Positions 8,468 through 16,600 of a DNA stretch of 64,000 nt are shown here, in pieces. The translations under genes were made by a program, and so were the position numbers. The stretch is taken from contig NZ_JAAVJL010000001.1 of assembly GCF_012863495.1 (NCBI RefSeq), positions 1,426,001 through 1,490,000 of the forward strand. The letters are read 5' to 3'. The DNA is from Pseudanabaena yagii GIHE-NHR1. Lineage in GTDB: Bacteria > Cyanobacteriota > Cyanobacteriia > Pseudanabaenales > Pseudanabaenaceae. The first letter of the stretch is position 1. Each line of letters begins with the position of its first letter. Under the pieces are notes generated by a model. That model was not told the DNA's origin and searched no databases. It worked only from the letters and a program-made list of their open reading frames with translations.

Positions 8468-10546
8468 CTACTCTTTGCCCTTGCTTTTCGCAATGATGGC
8501 TTCAGCAACGTTTCTAGGTACTTCTTCGTAATGGCTAAATTCCATTGAGAAGCTTGCTCTGCCTTGAGTTGCTGAGCGAAGGTCAGTAGAATAACCAAAC
8601 ATCTCAGACAAGGGAACTCTTGCTTCAACCCGTTTGCCAGATGGAGCGTCTTCCATACCAGCAATGTTGCCACGACGACGGCTGAGGTCTCCGATGACAT
8701 CACCCATGTAGTCTTCTGGTGTTTCTACTTCAACCTTCATCATTGGTTCAAGTAAAACAGGCTGAGCTTTCATTACAGCTTCCTTGATTGCCATCGAGCC
8801 AGCAATTTTGAAAGCCATTTCTGAAGAGTCCACATCATGGAAAGAACCATGGACGAGGGTTGCTCTAACATCAATGAGAGGATAACCTGCCAGAATACCT
8901 GATTCACAGGCTTCCTTCATGCCTTGTTCCGAAGGCTTGATGTATTCTTTAGGAATAACACCGCCGACGATTTTCGACACAAACTCAAATCCTGTACCTG
9001 GTTCAGCAGGTTCCAAATCGATCACAACGTGACCATATTGCCCCTTACCACCACTCTGACGCATGAACTTGCCTTCAACATTAGAGACAGTCTTGCGAAT
9101 AGTTTCACGGTAAGCAACCTGAGGTGCGCCAACGTTAGCTTCAACATTGAATTCCCGCTTCATCCGATCAACAAGAATTTCAAGGTGTAGCTCACCCATA
9201 CCAGAAATAATCGTTTGATTAGTTTCTGAATCTGTCATGACACGGAATGTAGGATCTTCTTCAGATAAAGATTGCAGAGCCTTGGATAATTTTTCCATAT
9301 CCTGCTTTGTCTTTGGCTCAACTGCAACAGAAATAACAGGCTCAGGAATAAATAGAGTCTCAAGAACAATCGGTGCGGTGTCATCACAAAGAGTGTCACC
9401 AGTAAAGGTGTCCTTGAGTCCTAATACAGCACCAAGATCCCCTGCTCTGAGCTCATCAACCTCTTGACGCTCATCAGCTTTCAGTACGATCAGTCGTGAG
9501 ATTCTTTCCTTCTTGTTTTTGCTGGAGTTGAGCGCATATGATCCCTTCTTCAGGACTCCAGAGTAAACACGCACGAAGGTAAGACGACCATAGGGGTCAG
9601 ACATGATCTTGAAAGCAAGTGCTGACATTGGGGCGTTATCATTAGATTCACGAATAGCCTCTTCACCATTAGGTAGTAAACCTTGAACAGGTTTAACATC
9701 ACTAGGCGAAGGTAGATAATCAATGACGGCATCTAGTAAAAGCTGTACGCCTTTATTTTTGAATGCCGAGCCACAGGTCATGGGTACAATTTTGCCGTTC
9801 AGAGTTCCCTTACGCAGTCCTGCTCTAACTTCATCTTCAGTGAGTTCCTCACCTTCAAGATATTTTTCCATCAGGACATCGTCAGAATCAGCTACCGATT
9901 CTAACAACTGGGCACGCCAATCGTTAACGAGATCAGTCATGTCAGCAGGAATATCTGTTTCTTCGATATCTTTGCCGATCTCATCTTTATAGATGTAGGC
10001 TTTCATTTTGACTAGGTCAATGATGCCTATCAGTTCTGCTTCACTACCAATAGGTAATTGGATAGGAACAGCATTAGAACCGAAGCGAGCCCGAATTTGT
10101 TCTCTTACTCGTAAGAAATTTGCCCCCATCCGATCCATCTTATTGACGAATACTAGGCGAGGTACTTTATAACGATCTGCTTGTCTCCATACAGTTTCGG
10201 ACTGGGGTTGCACACCACCGACGGCACAGAAAACAGCAACTACACCATCAAGTACACGCATAGAACGCTCTACTTCGATGGTGAAGTCTACGTGTCCAGG
10301 TGTGTCGATGATATTGATGCGGTGGTCTTTCCAGCTAGTACTAATAGCTGCTGCCGTAATGGTAATACCGCGTTCACGTTCTTGCGCCATCCAATCTGTC
10401 GTTGCGGTTCCATCATGAACTTCACCTATTTTGTGAACAACGCCAGAATAAAACAGAATGCGCTCTGTAGTTGTGGTTTTACCAGCGTCAATGTGCGCTG
10501 CAATACCTATATTGCGTACCTTATCTAAGGCAATAGAGCGTTCCAC
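8468..10546 (-). CDS. fusA: Translation elongation factor G
   Basis: 692 residues. EF-G is the GTPase that drives ribosomal translocation. The G-domain motifs are clear: [42 protein letters not shown] and GSAFKNKGV. Domains II-V follow, with GMGELHLEI and the domain IV loop region [11 protein letters not shown]. The GTG at 10546 is preceded at suitable spacing by GAGGAAA, supporting a GTG start. It sits between rpsG and tufA in the conserved str order. Confidence 0.98.
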   Translation of the reverse strand: MERSIALDKVRNIGIAAHIDAGKTTTTERILFYSGVVHKIGEVHDGTATTDWMAQERERGITITAAAISTSWKDHRINIIDTPGHVDFTIEVERSMRVLDGVVAVFCAVGGVQPQSETVWRQADRYKVPRLVFVNKMDRMGANFLRVREQIRARFGSNAVPIQLPIGSEAELIGIIDLVKMKAYIYKDEIGKDIEETDIPADMTDLVNDWRAQLLESVADSDDVLMEKYLEGEELTEDEVRAGLRKGTLNGKIVPMTCGSAFKNKGVQLLLDAVIDYLPSPSDVKPVQGLLPNGEEAIRESNDNAPMSALAFKIMSDPYGRLTFVRVYSGVLKKGSYALNSSKNKKERISRLIVLKADERQEVDELRAGDLGAVLGLKDTFTGDTLCDDTAPIVLETLFIPEPVISVAVEPKTKQDMEKLSKALQSLSEEDPTFRVMTDSETNQTIISGMGELHLEILVDRMKREFNVEANVGAPQVAYRETIRKTVSNVEGKFMRQSGGKGQYGHVVIDLEPAEPGTGFEFVSKIVGGVIPKEYIKPSEQGMKEACESGILAGYPLIDVRATLVHGSFHDVDSSEMAFKIAGSMAIKEAVMKAQPVLLEPMMKVEVETPEDYMGDVIGDLSRRRGNIAGMEDAPSGKRVEARVPLSEMFGYSTDLRSATQGRASFSMEFSHYEEVPRNVAEAIIAKSKGKE

Positions 10547-10625
10547 AATAGTTTCCTCGTGTTTGTCAGGAATTTAGAATTTATGTTAAGAATAGTATAG
10601 CGAGGTAAGCTATGGCTCAAGAAAG

Positions 10626-11096
10626 TTAGTAGCGGTAATGGGCGAAAGCTTTGTTTGCTTCTGCCATTTTGTGAGTTTCTTCACGTTTACGGATGGTTTG
10701 ACCAGTTTCGTTTGCAGCATCCATCAGTTCGTTTGCTAACTTAGTGACCATACTGCGTCCAGCACGAGCACGAGAATATTGAACTAACCAACGAAGAGCT
10801 AGAGCAACACCGCGATCGGTACGGACTTCCATTGGTACTTGATAAGTTGCACCACCAACACGGCGAGCCTTTACTTCTACTAGTGGTGTGGCGTTACGAA
10901 TTGCGCGATCAAACACTTCTAGAGGTGGATTGCCTGTACGCTCGCCGATGGTGTCGAGAGCTTTGTAAACTATGTGGGAAGCCACGGAATGCTTGCCGCG
11001 TGACATAACACGACGGATAAGCATACTAATGAGGCGGCTGTTATAAACCGAATCAGGGGGAGTTATGCGCTTTGACGCTTTGGTTCTACGGGACAT
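10626..11096 (-). CDS. rpsG: 30S ribosomal protein S7
   Basis: 156 residues. S7 is a primary 16S rRNA-binding protein that nucleates the 30S head. The N-terminus [20 protein letters not shown] and the signatures [37 protein letters not shown] and the C-terminal [14 protein letters not shown] are those of bacterial and plastid S7. It lies 69 nt downstream of rpsL and 79 nt upstream of fusA in the str operon. Confidence 0.98.
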   Translation of the reverse strand: MSRRTKASKRITPPDSVYNSRLISMLIRRVMSRGKHSVASHIVYKALDTIGERTGNPPLEVFDRAIRNATPLVEVKARRVGGATYQVPMEVRTDRGVALALRWLVQYSRARAGRSMVTKLANELMDAANETGQTIRKREETHKMAEANKAFAHYRY

Positions 11097-11165
11097 TACG
11101 GTACTAAATTCACCTTATAAAATGAATTGCTAATTTTACTAAATGACTTGCTTAATGCCTGACTT

Positions 11166-11579
11166 TTACTTTTTCTTCTTGCCAGTGCTTGCGGCTGGGG
11201 CTTGACCGGGCTTAGGTCGCTTCGCGCCATACTTGGAGCGTCCTTGCTTGCGATCCTTTACACCTGAAGTATCAAGAGTCCCACGGATAATGTGATAGCG
11301 TACACCTGGTAAATCTTTTACACGACCGCCTCTAATCATCACAACGGAGTGTTCTTGGAGGTTATGCCCAATTCCAGGGATGTATGCGGTGACTTCAAAT
11401 CCAGAAGTCAAGCGTACCCGTGCCACTTTTCTAAGTGCAGAGTTGGGCTTTTTGGGTGTTGTAGTGTAGACGCGCGTACATACTCCCCTGCGTTGAGGAC
11501 AGCTCTTGAGAGCAGGAGACTTTGTTTTTGTATTTATGGTTTGGCGCTCACTGCGGATGAGCTGTTGGATCGTGGGCAT
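11166..11579 (-). CDS. rpsL: 30S ribosomal protein S12
   Basis: 137 residues. S12 sits at the decoding centre. The start at 11579 gives the canonical [13 protein letters not shown]; a longer ORF from 11627 adds 16 residues with no counterpart in S12. The decoding-loop sequences [19 protein letters not shown] and [13 protein letters not shown] are intact, with no streptomycin-resistance change at the lysine of TPKKPNS. The C-terminus carries a short Lys/Ala-rich extension ending KKKK. It is the first gene of the str operon; the ~200-bp gap to tpiA should hold the operon promoter. Confidence 0.97.
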   Translation of the reverse strand: MPTIQQLIRSERQTINTKTKSPALKSCPQRRGVCTRVYTTTPKKPNSALRKVARVRLTSGFEVTAYIPGIGHNLQEHSVVMIRGGRVKDLPGVRYHIIRGTLDTSGVKDRKQGRSKYGAKRPKPGQAPAASTGKKKK

Positions 11580-11777
11580 AAGTGATGATTTGGTATATCT
11601 GCGGCTGTGTATTCTAATCAACAGCACATAATTATAACAAAGTTGATCTCATAAAGTCAATTTTTATAACTTGATCAAATTTGTTACGGTTATGCAAGCT
11701 GTAGCAATCGCTGTATTTATGTTGGGTATATAGACAGCGAGTAAATTTTAAAGACGAAAAGTCAATCTGAATCGAGG

Positions 11778-12527
11778 TTAACGATAATTGACGATACGGG
11801 CGAAGCCTGCTGGGTCAAGACTGGCTCCACCAACTAACACACCATTAATTTCAGGTTGTGCCATAATCTCATCGATATTATCAGACTTAACTGAACCACC
11901 GTACTGAATTGTGATATCGCGATTACTTAACTTACTACGAATCAGTCCAATAACACGGTTAGCTTCAGTTGCCTCACAGGTGTCACCTGTACCGATCGCC
12001 CAAATTGGTTCGTAAGCGATGATCAAATTATTTTGGTCAACATCAACGAGATCGGCGGCAAGTTGCGAGAAAATCCAAGATTCAGTCTCATTGGCATCCC
12101 TTTGTTGTTTGCTTTCACCAACACAGAGGATGGGGGTTAAGCCATGAGCTTGTGCTGATTTAAGGCGTTTGTTCACGGTTTCATCAGTTTCACCAAAAAA
12201 CTGACGACGTTCGCTATGACCAATGATTACATATTTGATGCCAAGCTCGACTAGCATTGGCGCAGAAATTTCACCTGTAAATGCGCCATTTTCTGCCCAA
12301 TGGACATTTTGAGCACCAATACTTAAGTTATTTTGACCAAGTGATGGTACAAGGGTCTGAAGGATCGCGAGGTTGGTATAAGGCACGCAAATGAGGATTT
12401 GCTGATCAGCGATCGCCGCTTGGGATGCGGTGGCTTTAAGATGTGCGGGAAATTCTGAGAAAAATGCTTTGGCTTCGGACTGGGTTTTATACATTTTCCA
12501 GTTGCCAGCAATAACGATTTTAGGCAA
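11778..12527 (-). CDS. tpiA: Triosephosphate isomerase (TTG start)
   Basis: 249 residues, a full-length TIM barrel that interconverts glyceraldehyde-3-phosphate and dihydroxyacetone phosphate in glycolysis and the Calvin cycle. Catalytic residues are visible: Lys in GNWKMYK near residue 12, His in IIGHSERRQ and Glu in [12 protein letters not shown]. The phosphate loop GGSVKSDN and the final [10 protein letters not shown] are intact. The start is TTG at 12527. An in-frame stop lies a few codons upstream, and the next ATG falls inside the catalytic GNWKM motif, so TTG is the only sensible choice; an AGGGG stands ~12 nt upstream. Confidence 0.96.
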   Translation of the reverse strand: MPKIVIAGNWKMYKTQSEAKAFFSEFPAHLKATASQAAIADQQILICVPYTNLAILQTLVPSLGQNNLSIGAQNVHWAENGAFTGEISAPMLVELGIKYVIIGHSERRQFFGETDETVNKRLKSAQAHGLTPILCVGESKQQRDANETESWIFSQLAADLVDVDQNNLIIAYEPIWAIGTGDTCEATEANRVIGLIRSKLSNRDITIQYGGSVKSDNIDEIMAQPEINGVLVGGASLDPAGFARIVNYR

Positions 12528-12650
12528 GGCTCGTTTACCCCTGAGTTAGGATTATGAAAATAATGAATTGTTGTTTATTTTACCGAAAGATGGATCATTC
12601 ATAGCAAAGCTGTCGCAATGCAATACGTTTGTTTTCCCCTTAAAAACTCA

Positions 12651-12680
12651 ATGAGTCTAGCAGAAGGCTGCTAGACTCAT
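12651..12680 (-). terminator. Hairpin and T-run at end of duplicated block, copy 1
   Basis: The 13-bp arms ATGAGTCTAGCAG / CTGCTAGACTCAT surround a 4-nt loop. On the minus strand the stem is followed by TGAG and then five T residues (12642-12646), which suggests an intrinsic terminator for minus-strand transcription. Confidence 0.7.
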
Positions 12681-12837
12681 GTCTTAAAATAATTCAATTA
12701 GTTATCTACTAGAGGTTTAACTGGACGTGTTAGGCATTGATTAACTGTACGCTGTAGCCCTTATTTTTAAGCTAAATCAGTTTGTCTCACTTGTTACAAT
12801 GCTAGGTCAAAACCTACAGATACATCGAACAAAAAAC

Positions 12838-12951
12838 TTAAGAGACCATAATCACAATACAGGCTATCGAAGCTATCAAAACTACACCGATCTTTAGAAT
12901 AAGCACTGCCCCGTAAAGATCGAGGAATCGCAGGGAGCAACAAAGCGTCAA
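12838..12951 (-). CDS. Candidate small hydrophobic peptide, copy 1 (TTG start, tentative)
   Basis: A 37-codon minus-strand frame ending in TAA. Its C-terminal half (YGAVLILKIGVVLIAS, then IACIVIMVS) would form one membrane helix. The second block has the same frame and the same stop with no indel. Against coding: all differences between the copies in this frame change the residue, though most keep it hydrophobic, and the start would have to be TTG about 27 nt after the GGAGGAG motif. In another frame more differences fall in third positions. It could be a type I toxin-like peptide, another small membrane protein, or an accident of a conserved RNA. Confidence 0.25.
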   Translation of the reverse strand: MTLCCSLRFLDLYGAVLILKIGVVLIASIACIVIMVS

Positions 12952-12965
12952 TCCGACTTTGACTT

Positions 12966-13079
12966 TTAACTCTTTCTATTTGCTTCTCCTCCTTTTTTAA
13001 TGAAAAGGTTGCTTTCGGAACTCAAGCTGGGTTTGCGTTTGGATTGAGTTGCTCTGTCTCTTGTGCCATGTATATACAT
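12966..13079 (-). CDS. Candidate small basic protein, copy 1 (tentative)
   Basis: A 37-codon frame starting with ATG: MYIHGTRDRATQSKRKPSLS and ending EANRKS. The other block encodes an aligned 35-codon frame starting MCIHSTRDKATQSKR and ending GSKRKS at the same stop codon. The copies differ by 6 nt of length within the frame, so the reading frame is kept despite indels. Against: no ribosome-binding site precedes the ATG, and the -10-like TATACAT overlaps its first codons, so the start and that promoter cannot both be right. The GGAGGAG near its 3' end could couple translation to the downstream frame. Confidence 0.3.
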   Translation of the reverse strand: MYIHGTRDRATQSKRKPSLSSESNLFIKKGGEANRKS

Positions 13080-13229
13080 TAACTTAGAGGGTGTTACTTG
13101 AAGCTATTTGTTTACATAAATTCACAAGTTTCTTGCCTGTATAAATACCTAATAAAAACACCTATAAAATGCCCAATTCATTGAGTATAAACACTTGTTT
13201 TATTGTGCATAATTTGTTCCAAAAACTCA

Positions 13230-13259
13230 ATGAGTCTAGCAGAAGGCTGCTAGACTCAT
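13230..13259 (-). terminator. Hairpin and T-run at end of duplicated block, copy 2
   Basis: Identical 13-bp stem to copy 1, 4-nt loop, followed on the minus strand by TGAGTTTTT (T-run at 13221-13225). Confidence 0.7.
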
Positions 13260-13417
13260 GTTTCAATATAATTCAATTAGTTGTCGTACTAGGAGTTTGC
13301 TAATGCGTGTTAGGTATTGATTAACTGTGCGCTGTAGCCCTTATTTCTTTTAACTACATAAGTTTGTCTCATTTACTCGTAGTACTAGGTTAAAACCTAA
13401 ACAAATACTAGAAAAAT

Positions 13418-13531
13418 TTAAGAGACCCTAATCACAATGTAGGCTATCGAAGCTATCAAAACTACACCGATCTTTGGAATAAGCACTGCCCCGTAAAGAT
13501 CGAAGAATCGTGGGGAGCAATAAAGCGTCAA
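13418..13531 (-). CDS. Candidate small hydrophobic peptide, copy 2 (TTG start, tentative)
   Basis: Counterpart of the frame at 12838-12951, same length and same stop. The predicted membrane segment is YGAVLIPKIGVVLIAS followed by IAYIVIRVS. Differences from copy 1 include Pro for Leu and Arg for Met, which is unfavourable for a strictly conserved peptide. Confidence 0.25.
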   Translation of the reverse strand: MTLYCSPRFFDLYGAVLIPKIGVVLIASIAYIVIRVS

Positions 13532-13544
13532 TCCGATTTGACTT

Positions 13545-13652
13545 TTAACTCTTTCTTTTGCTTCCTCCTCCTATTGAAAGCTTAATTTCAATATGTAAGC
13601 TGGAACTGCGTTTGGATTGAGTTGCTTTATCTCTTGTGCTATGTATACACAT
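13545..13652 (-). CDS. Candidate small basic protein, copy 2 (tentative)
   Basis: 35 codons from ATG: MCIHSTRDKATQSKRSSSLH to GGGSKRKS. It aligns with the 37-codon frame of copy 1; both end at the identical AGAAAGAGTTAA. There is no ribosome-binding site before the ATG. Confidence 0.3.
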   Translation of the reverse strand: MCIHSTRDKATQSKRSSSLHIEIKLSIGGGSKRKS

Positions 13653-13840
13653 TAACTCAAGTGGTATTGCAAGACACCTTTTGTTTACATAAATTCATAC
13701 GTTTCTCAAGTCTCAAAAAATTAGAAGGTAGAAGAATTGTGGAGATGTATTTCTAGCTTTTTGGTGCTGTTGTTTGCTGTTGGCATTTGTTAAGCTATGT
13801 ATACTGAATAACTTACCTAAACATCGCCAAGACTTTTACT

Positions 13841-15040
13841 ATGCTGCAACAGGCTTTCCGTTATACGACGACTTGGGTAGATACAGTTAACAAGGTCAAG
13901 GCTGAAGTATGGAATATTCTTGCGAAACCTTTGGCAACTCCTTTTTTTGAATGGGAATGGCTCTCGAATTTAGAAGCTTCAGGCTGTGCGATCGCGCAGC
14001 AGGGATGGCTACCGAGTCATTTATTGGTGTGGCAAGGGGATGTATTGGTGGCGGCTGCGCCTTTGTATATGAAGGGACATAGCCAAGGGGAGTTTGTCTT
14101 TGACCATCAGTGGGCGGATTTGTCCTATCGGTTAGGAATTGAGTATTATCCCAAATTATTAGGGATGGCTCCCTTTACGCCTGCGGTGGGCTATCGCTTT
14201 TTGGTACATCCTGATTTGAGCGATCGCCCTGATGAGTTATCTAAAATCTATGACTTGATGTTGGCGGAGATTGACAAACTTTGCGATCGCTACCAGATGT
14301 CGGGTTGTAACTTTCTTTATGTTGATCCTAGTTGGAAGCATGAGTTGGAGTCGCGAGGGTTTACGACTTGGATGCACCATAGTTATGTTTGGGAAAATCA
14401 AGAGTTTAAGGATTTTGATGATTACCTCAAAAATTTCAATGCGAATCAACGCCGCAATATTAAGCGCGAGCGCAAGTCGGTAGAAAGTACGGGGATCAAG
14501 ATGCGGGTATATACAGGTGAAGAGATTCCCCATTATTTCTATGGCTATATGTATGAGCTATATAACGATCATTGCAATAAATTCTGGGGTGGCAGTAAAT
14601 ATTTAAATCGCAAGTTTTTTGAACATTTAGCCCATAGTTTCCGAGATCGCCTTGTGTTTGTGGCTGGTGAAATCGAAGATTATCCGCAACCTGTGGGGAT
14701 GTCTTTTTGTATTCGCAAGGACGATCAGCTTTTTGGGCGCTATTGGGGATGTGTTCAGGAAATTGATTGTTTACATTTTAATGCTTGTTATTACAAGCCG
14801 ATTGAATGGGCAATTTCTCAAGGGATTAAACGCTTTGACCCGGGGGCAGGTGGACAACATAAAAAACGGCGTGGGTTTCCTGCCACACCAAATTACAGTT
14901 TGCATCGCTTTTATCGCGATCGGCTCAAGCAAATTCTGGTTCCCTACATCAATGAGGTCAATGCTTACGAAGCTAAACAAATTCAAGCGATTAACAACGA
15001 ACTACCGTTTGATTTTGCGCCACCTGATCTTCATGTTTAA
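13841..15040 (+). CDS. FemAB/GNAT-like acyltransferase family protein (DUF482/COG3146 type)
   Basis: 399 residues. It resembles the COG3146 family, predicted N-acyltransferases with a FemAB-like double GNAT fold sometimes described as linked to peptidoglycan. Recognisable parts are TPFFEWEWLSNLEASG near the N-terminus, the HLLVWQGDVLVAAAPLYMKGHS strand-turn region, and the C-terminal ISQGIKRFDPGAGGQHKKRRGFPATPNYSLH, which is highly characteristic. The reaction and substrate of the family are not established. No signal peptide is seen, so it is probably cytoplasmic. It is a single gene followed by a strong terminator. Confidence 0.8.
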   Translation: MLQQAFRYTTTWVDTVNKVKAEVWNILAKPLATPFFEWEWLSNLEASGCAIAQQGWLPSHLLVWQGDVLVAAAPLYMKGHSQGEFVFDHQWADLSYRLGIEYYPKLLGMAPFTPAVGYRFLVHPDLSDRPDELSKIYDLMLAEIDKLCDRYQMSGCNFLYVDPSWKHELESRGFTTWMHHSYVWENQEFKDFDDYLKNFNANQRRNIKRERKSVESTGIKMRVYTGEEIPHYFYGYMYELYNDHCNKFWGGSKYLNRKFFEHLAHSFRDRLVFVAGEIEDYPQPVGMSFCIRKDDQLFGRYWGCVQEIDCLHFNACYYKPIEWAISQGIKRFDPGAGGQHKKRRGFPATPNYSLHRFYRDRLKQILVPYINEVNAYEAKQIQAINNELPFDFAPPDLHV

Positions 15041-15073
15041 CAAAAGAGCCTCGCATAGCGAGGCTCTTTTGTT
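15039..15073. terminator. Bidirectional terminator between FemAB-like gene and xisI
   Basis: The 16-bp perfect stem AACAAAAGAGCCTCGC / GCGAGGCTCTTTTGTT around ATA lies between convergent genes. Its core is nearly the same as that of the tufA terminator. Confidence 0.9.
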
Positions 15074-15082
15074 AAACGGCAT

Positions 15083-15427
15083 TTAGGCGATCGCATATCC
15101 CGTATATTGTCTTAGATAAGCAGGTTGTAAGCCAATCACGATATCTTCTTTGGGTACTCCTTGAGCAACTAAAGCTTCAGCAATATCTATTTCTGTATTA
15201 TTGGCTTGAATCCAGATTTTTCCTGACTTAATGTCCAGATGCATCGAGCAGCCATAGATGCGTTTTTCTTGATCCCAACCAATTGCTAATACTTGATAAC
15301 GATCCTGCTCATTATCAAATAGAGTTTGCATTTCAATTTCGCCATGCGAGGGTTTATGAGATGCGTGTTGGCTAAGAATTCGTTTGATAATGGTGCGGTA
15401 GTTGTGGATTTTCTCTAGATTTTCCAT
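15083..15427 (-). CDS. XisI family protein (orphan)
   Basis: 114 residues, the full family length. XisI was named for its role with XisF and XisH in excision of the fdxN element in Anabaena heterocysts, but XisH/XisI pairs are widespread in cyanobacteria without such an element. Signature segments are MENLEKIHNYRTIIKRIL, DRYQVLAIGWDQEKRIYGC, KIWIQANNTEIDIAEALV and GVPKEDIVIGLQPAYLRQYT. No xisH gene is adjacent, although the two normally occur together, so it is probably a remnant or works with a distant XisH. Confidence 0.88.
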   Translation of the reverse strand: MENLEKIHNYRTIIKRILSQHASHKPSHGEIEMQTLFDNEQDRYQVLAIGWDQEKRIYGCSMHLDIKSGKIWIQANNTEIDIAEALVAQGVPKEDIVIGLQPAYLRQYTGYAIA

Positions 15428-15465
15428 GTGACGATCACCTCATTATTTACGTCATAAACAACAAT

Positions 15466-15499
15466 ACAAAAGAGACTCGCATAGCGAGTCTCTTTTTGT
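15466..15499 (-). terminator. Terminator of the folB-rnhA fusion gene
   Basis: The stem around ATA, with core AAGAGACTCGC / GCGAGTCTCTT, is followed on the minus strand by a T-rich stretch. It separates the fusion gene from xisI. Confidence 0.75.
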
Positions 15500-15500
15500 T

Positions 15501-16424
15501 TTAGGCATACTTGGCGGTGTAGCTGCGGGCGATCGCATCGCATCGCTCGTTATCAGGATCACCAGAATGACCTTCTACCCAATGCCATCGGATATTAGAA
15601 GTATTGAGGGGATCGAGTTGTTGCCAGTATTCTTGATTTTTGACAGGCTTATTATCTTTGGTTTTCCAGCCATTCTTTTTCCAGCCTTTAATCCATTTGG
15701 TAATGCCATCTAGGACATATTTGCTATCAGTGTAGAGATCGACAGGTGTGGATTGCTTGTGAGTAGCGAGAAACTCTAGCGCCGCGATCGCACCCTGTAA
15801 CTCCATCTGATTATTAGTGGTTTCACGCAGACCACCACCAAGCTCTTTAGTACTACCATCAGCAAAATGCACAACTACGCCCCAGCCCCCAGGTCCAGGA
15901 TTTTTAGAGCAGGCTCCATCGGTATGAATACTGATAATTTTGGATGGAGATGAATCATCTGGAGATTGGGGATTGGGGATTGGTAAAGTTTTGAGAGAGG
16001 GTTTAGGGGTTACATCTTGGGCTTTTGATGTCGTGATGGATTCCGTGGGATTTATGGATGCAAGTTGATCACGCGATCGCGTGATTTCAACAGCTACAGA
16101 ACCGAGAAAATCAGGGATTGGGGGATGTTTGATAATCTTGATCTCAGCTTGAGAGATTTTGGGATCTTCGAGGAGGCTATCGGCGATCGCGCCAGCGAGT
16201 CGCTCAATCAACTTGAATTTCTTGGTTTGAATCAGATTTTCAATTTTGCGAATGCAAGAAATATAGTTGACAGTATCTTCAAGTTCATCGCTATAGGTAG
16301 ACTTCTCAAAATCAACCCATAGAGTCGCATCAACCTCAAACCATTGCCCTAATACATTTTCTTCTGGCAGATACCCTATGTACCCGTATGCTTTTACGCC
16401 TTTTAAATAAATTTTGCTCGTCAT
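15501..16424 (-). CDS. Dihydroneopterin aldolase-ribonuclease HI fusion
   Basis: 307 residues from the ATG at 16424. Residues ~1-118 are FolB, which cleaves 7,8-dihydroneopterin in folate synthesis. The family residues are present: Glu in [10 protein letters not shown], Tyr in [13 protein letters not shown] and Lys in [11 protein letters not shown] ~45-residue Pro/Ser/Thr-rich linker follows. Residues ~162-307 are RNase HI, which removes RNA from RNA-DNA hybrids. The catalytic residues are visible: Asp in [14 protein letters not shown], Glu in [13 protein letters not shown], Asp in [12 protein letters not shown], and the final Asp in [20 protein letters not shown] is also intact. The start is chosen because FolB proteins begin with M-x-KI-x-L-x-G-x-x-x-Y-G. 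A longer TTG start at 16460 is less likely. The combination has no obvious biochemical logic. Confidence 0.93.
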   Translation of the reverse strand: MTSKIYLKGVKAYGYIGYLPEENVLGQWFEVDATLWVDFEKSTYSDELEDTVNYISCIRKIENLIQTKKFKLIERLAGAIADSLLEDPKISQAEIKIIKHPPIPDFLGSVAVEITRSRDQLASINPTESITTSKAQDVTPKPSLKTLPIPNPQSPDDSSPSKIISIHTDGACSKNPGPGGWGVVVHFADGSTKELGGGLRETTNNQMELQGAIAALEFLATHKQSTPVDLYTDSKYVLDGITKWIKGWKKNGWKTKDNKPVKNQEYWQQLDPLNTSNIRWHWVEGHSGDPDNERCDAIARSYTAKYA

Positions 16425-16452
16425 GTATGTCAAATGTGGTGATTGATTTTTA

Positions 16453-16484
16453 GTTTTCAAGTGAACCTATGTTCATTTGAAAAC
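16453..16484. promoter_or_regulatory. Inverted repeat upstream of folB-rnhA
   Basis: GTTTTCAAGTGAAC / GTTCATTTGAAAAC around CTAT, one mismatch in 14 bp, starting 29 bp upstream of the start codon. It may be an operator or an RNA hairpin; which is unknown. Confidence 0.4.
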
Positions 16485-16600
16485 TGCGATAGCATTTGTC
16501 AGTCTAGTGAAGTACGGTTTTATTTCCTCGCCTTCAGCAAGAAAACAAAACTCTGTAACGCGCTTGATTGCAAAGAGCTATATACCAAGTTGAGGCTAGC

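Larger units (their letters stand above)
12642..13132. repeat. Tandem ~490-bp block, copy 1: candidate structured RNA gene (minus strand)
   Basis: This block is repeated as a diverged copy at 13221-13705 in the same orientation. Read on the minus strand, both copies have the same order: TTATGTAAACAAA, GTTAATGTRTATACAT with a -10-like TATACAT (13068-13074), CAACTCAATCCAAACGCA, a purine-rich GGAGGA stretch, a strongly conserved core around 12860-12960 with GATCTTT...AAAGATC that can pair, GGGCTACAGCG, CAACTAATTGAATTA, and finally a 13-bp hairpin followed by TTTTT. No known RNA family (tmRNA, RNase P, 6S, SRP) could be recognised. It lies between tpiA and a plus-strand gene. Whether it is an RNA gene, two small-protein genes or both is open. 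Confidence 0.55.
13221..13705. repeat. Tandem ~490-bp block, copy 2: candidate structured RNA gene (minus strand)
   Basis: Diverged second copy of the block at 12642-13132, starting ~580 bp further on in the same orientation. The best conserved parts are the terminal hairpin, GGGCTACAGCG, the core with GATCTTTACGGGGCAGTGC and GGTGTAGTTTTGATAGC (minus strand), and the -10-like TATACAT at 13641-13647. Variable parts lie between these. Such a mosaic of conserved and variable segments suggests selection on a product rather than a recent duplication. Nothing else was recognised between 12528 and 13840. Confidence 0.55.

Noticed and set aside
9723-9992. ORFs on the plus strand over fusA (8924-10528)
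   Set aside because: All are antisense to the intact EF-G gene.
12642-13705. tmRNA, RNase P RNA, 6S or SRP RNA
   Set aside because: None of the diagnostic segments (tRNA-like ends, the RNase P conserved core, SRP tetraloop) could be found, and none of these is normally tandemly duplicated.
16424-16460. TTG start at 16460 for the FolB-RNase HI gene
   Set aside because: FolB proteins begin at the MTSKIYLKG position; the extra 12 residues run through an inverted repeat that looks regulatory.
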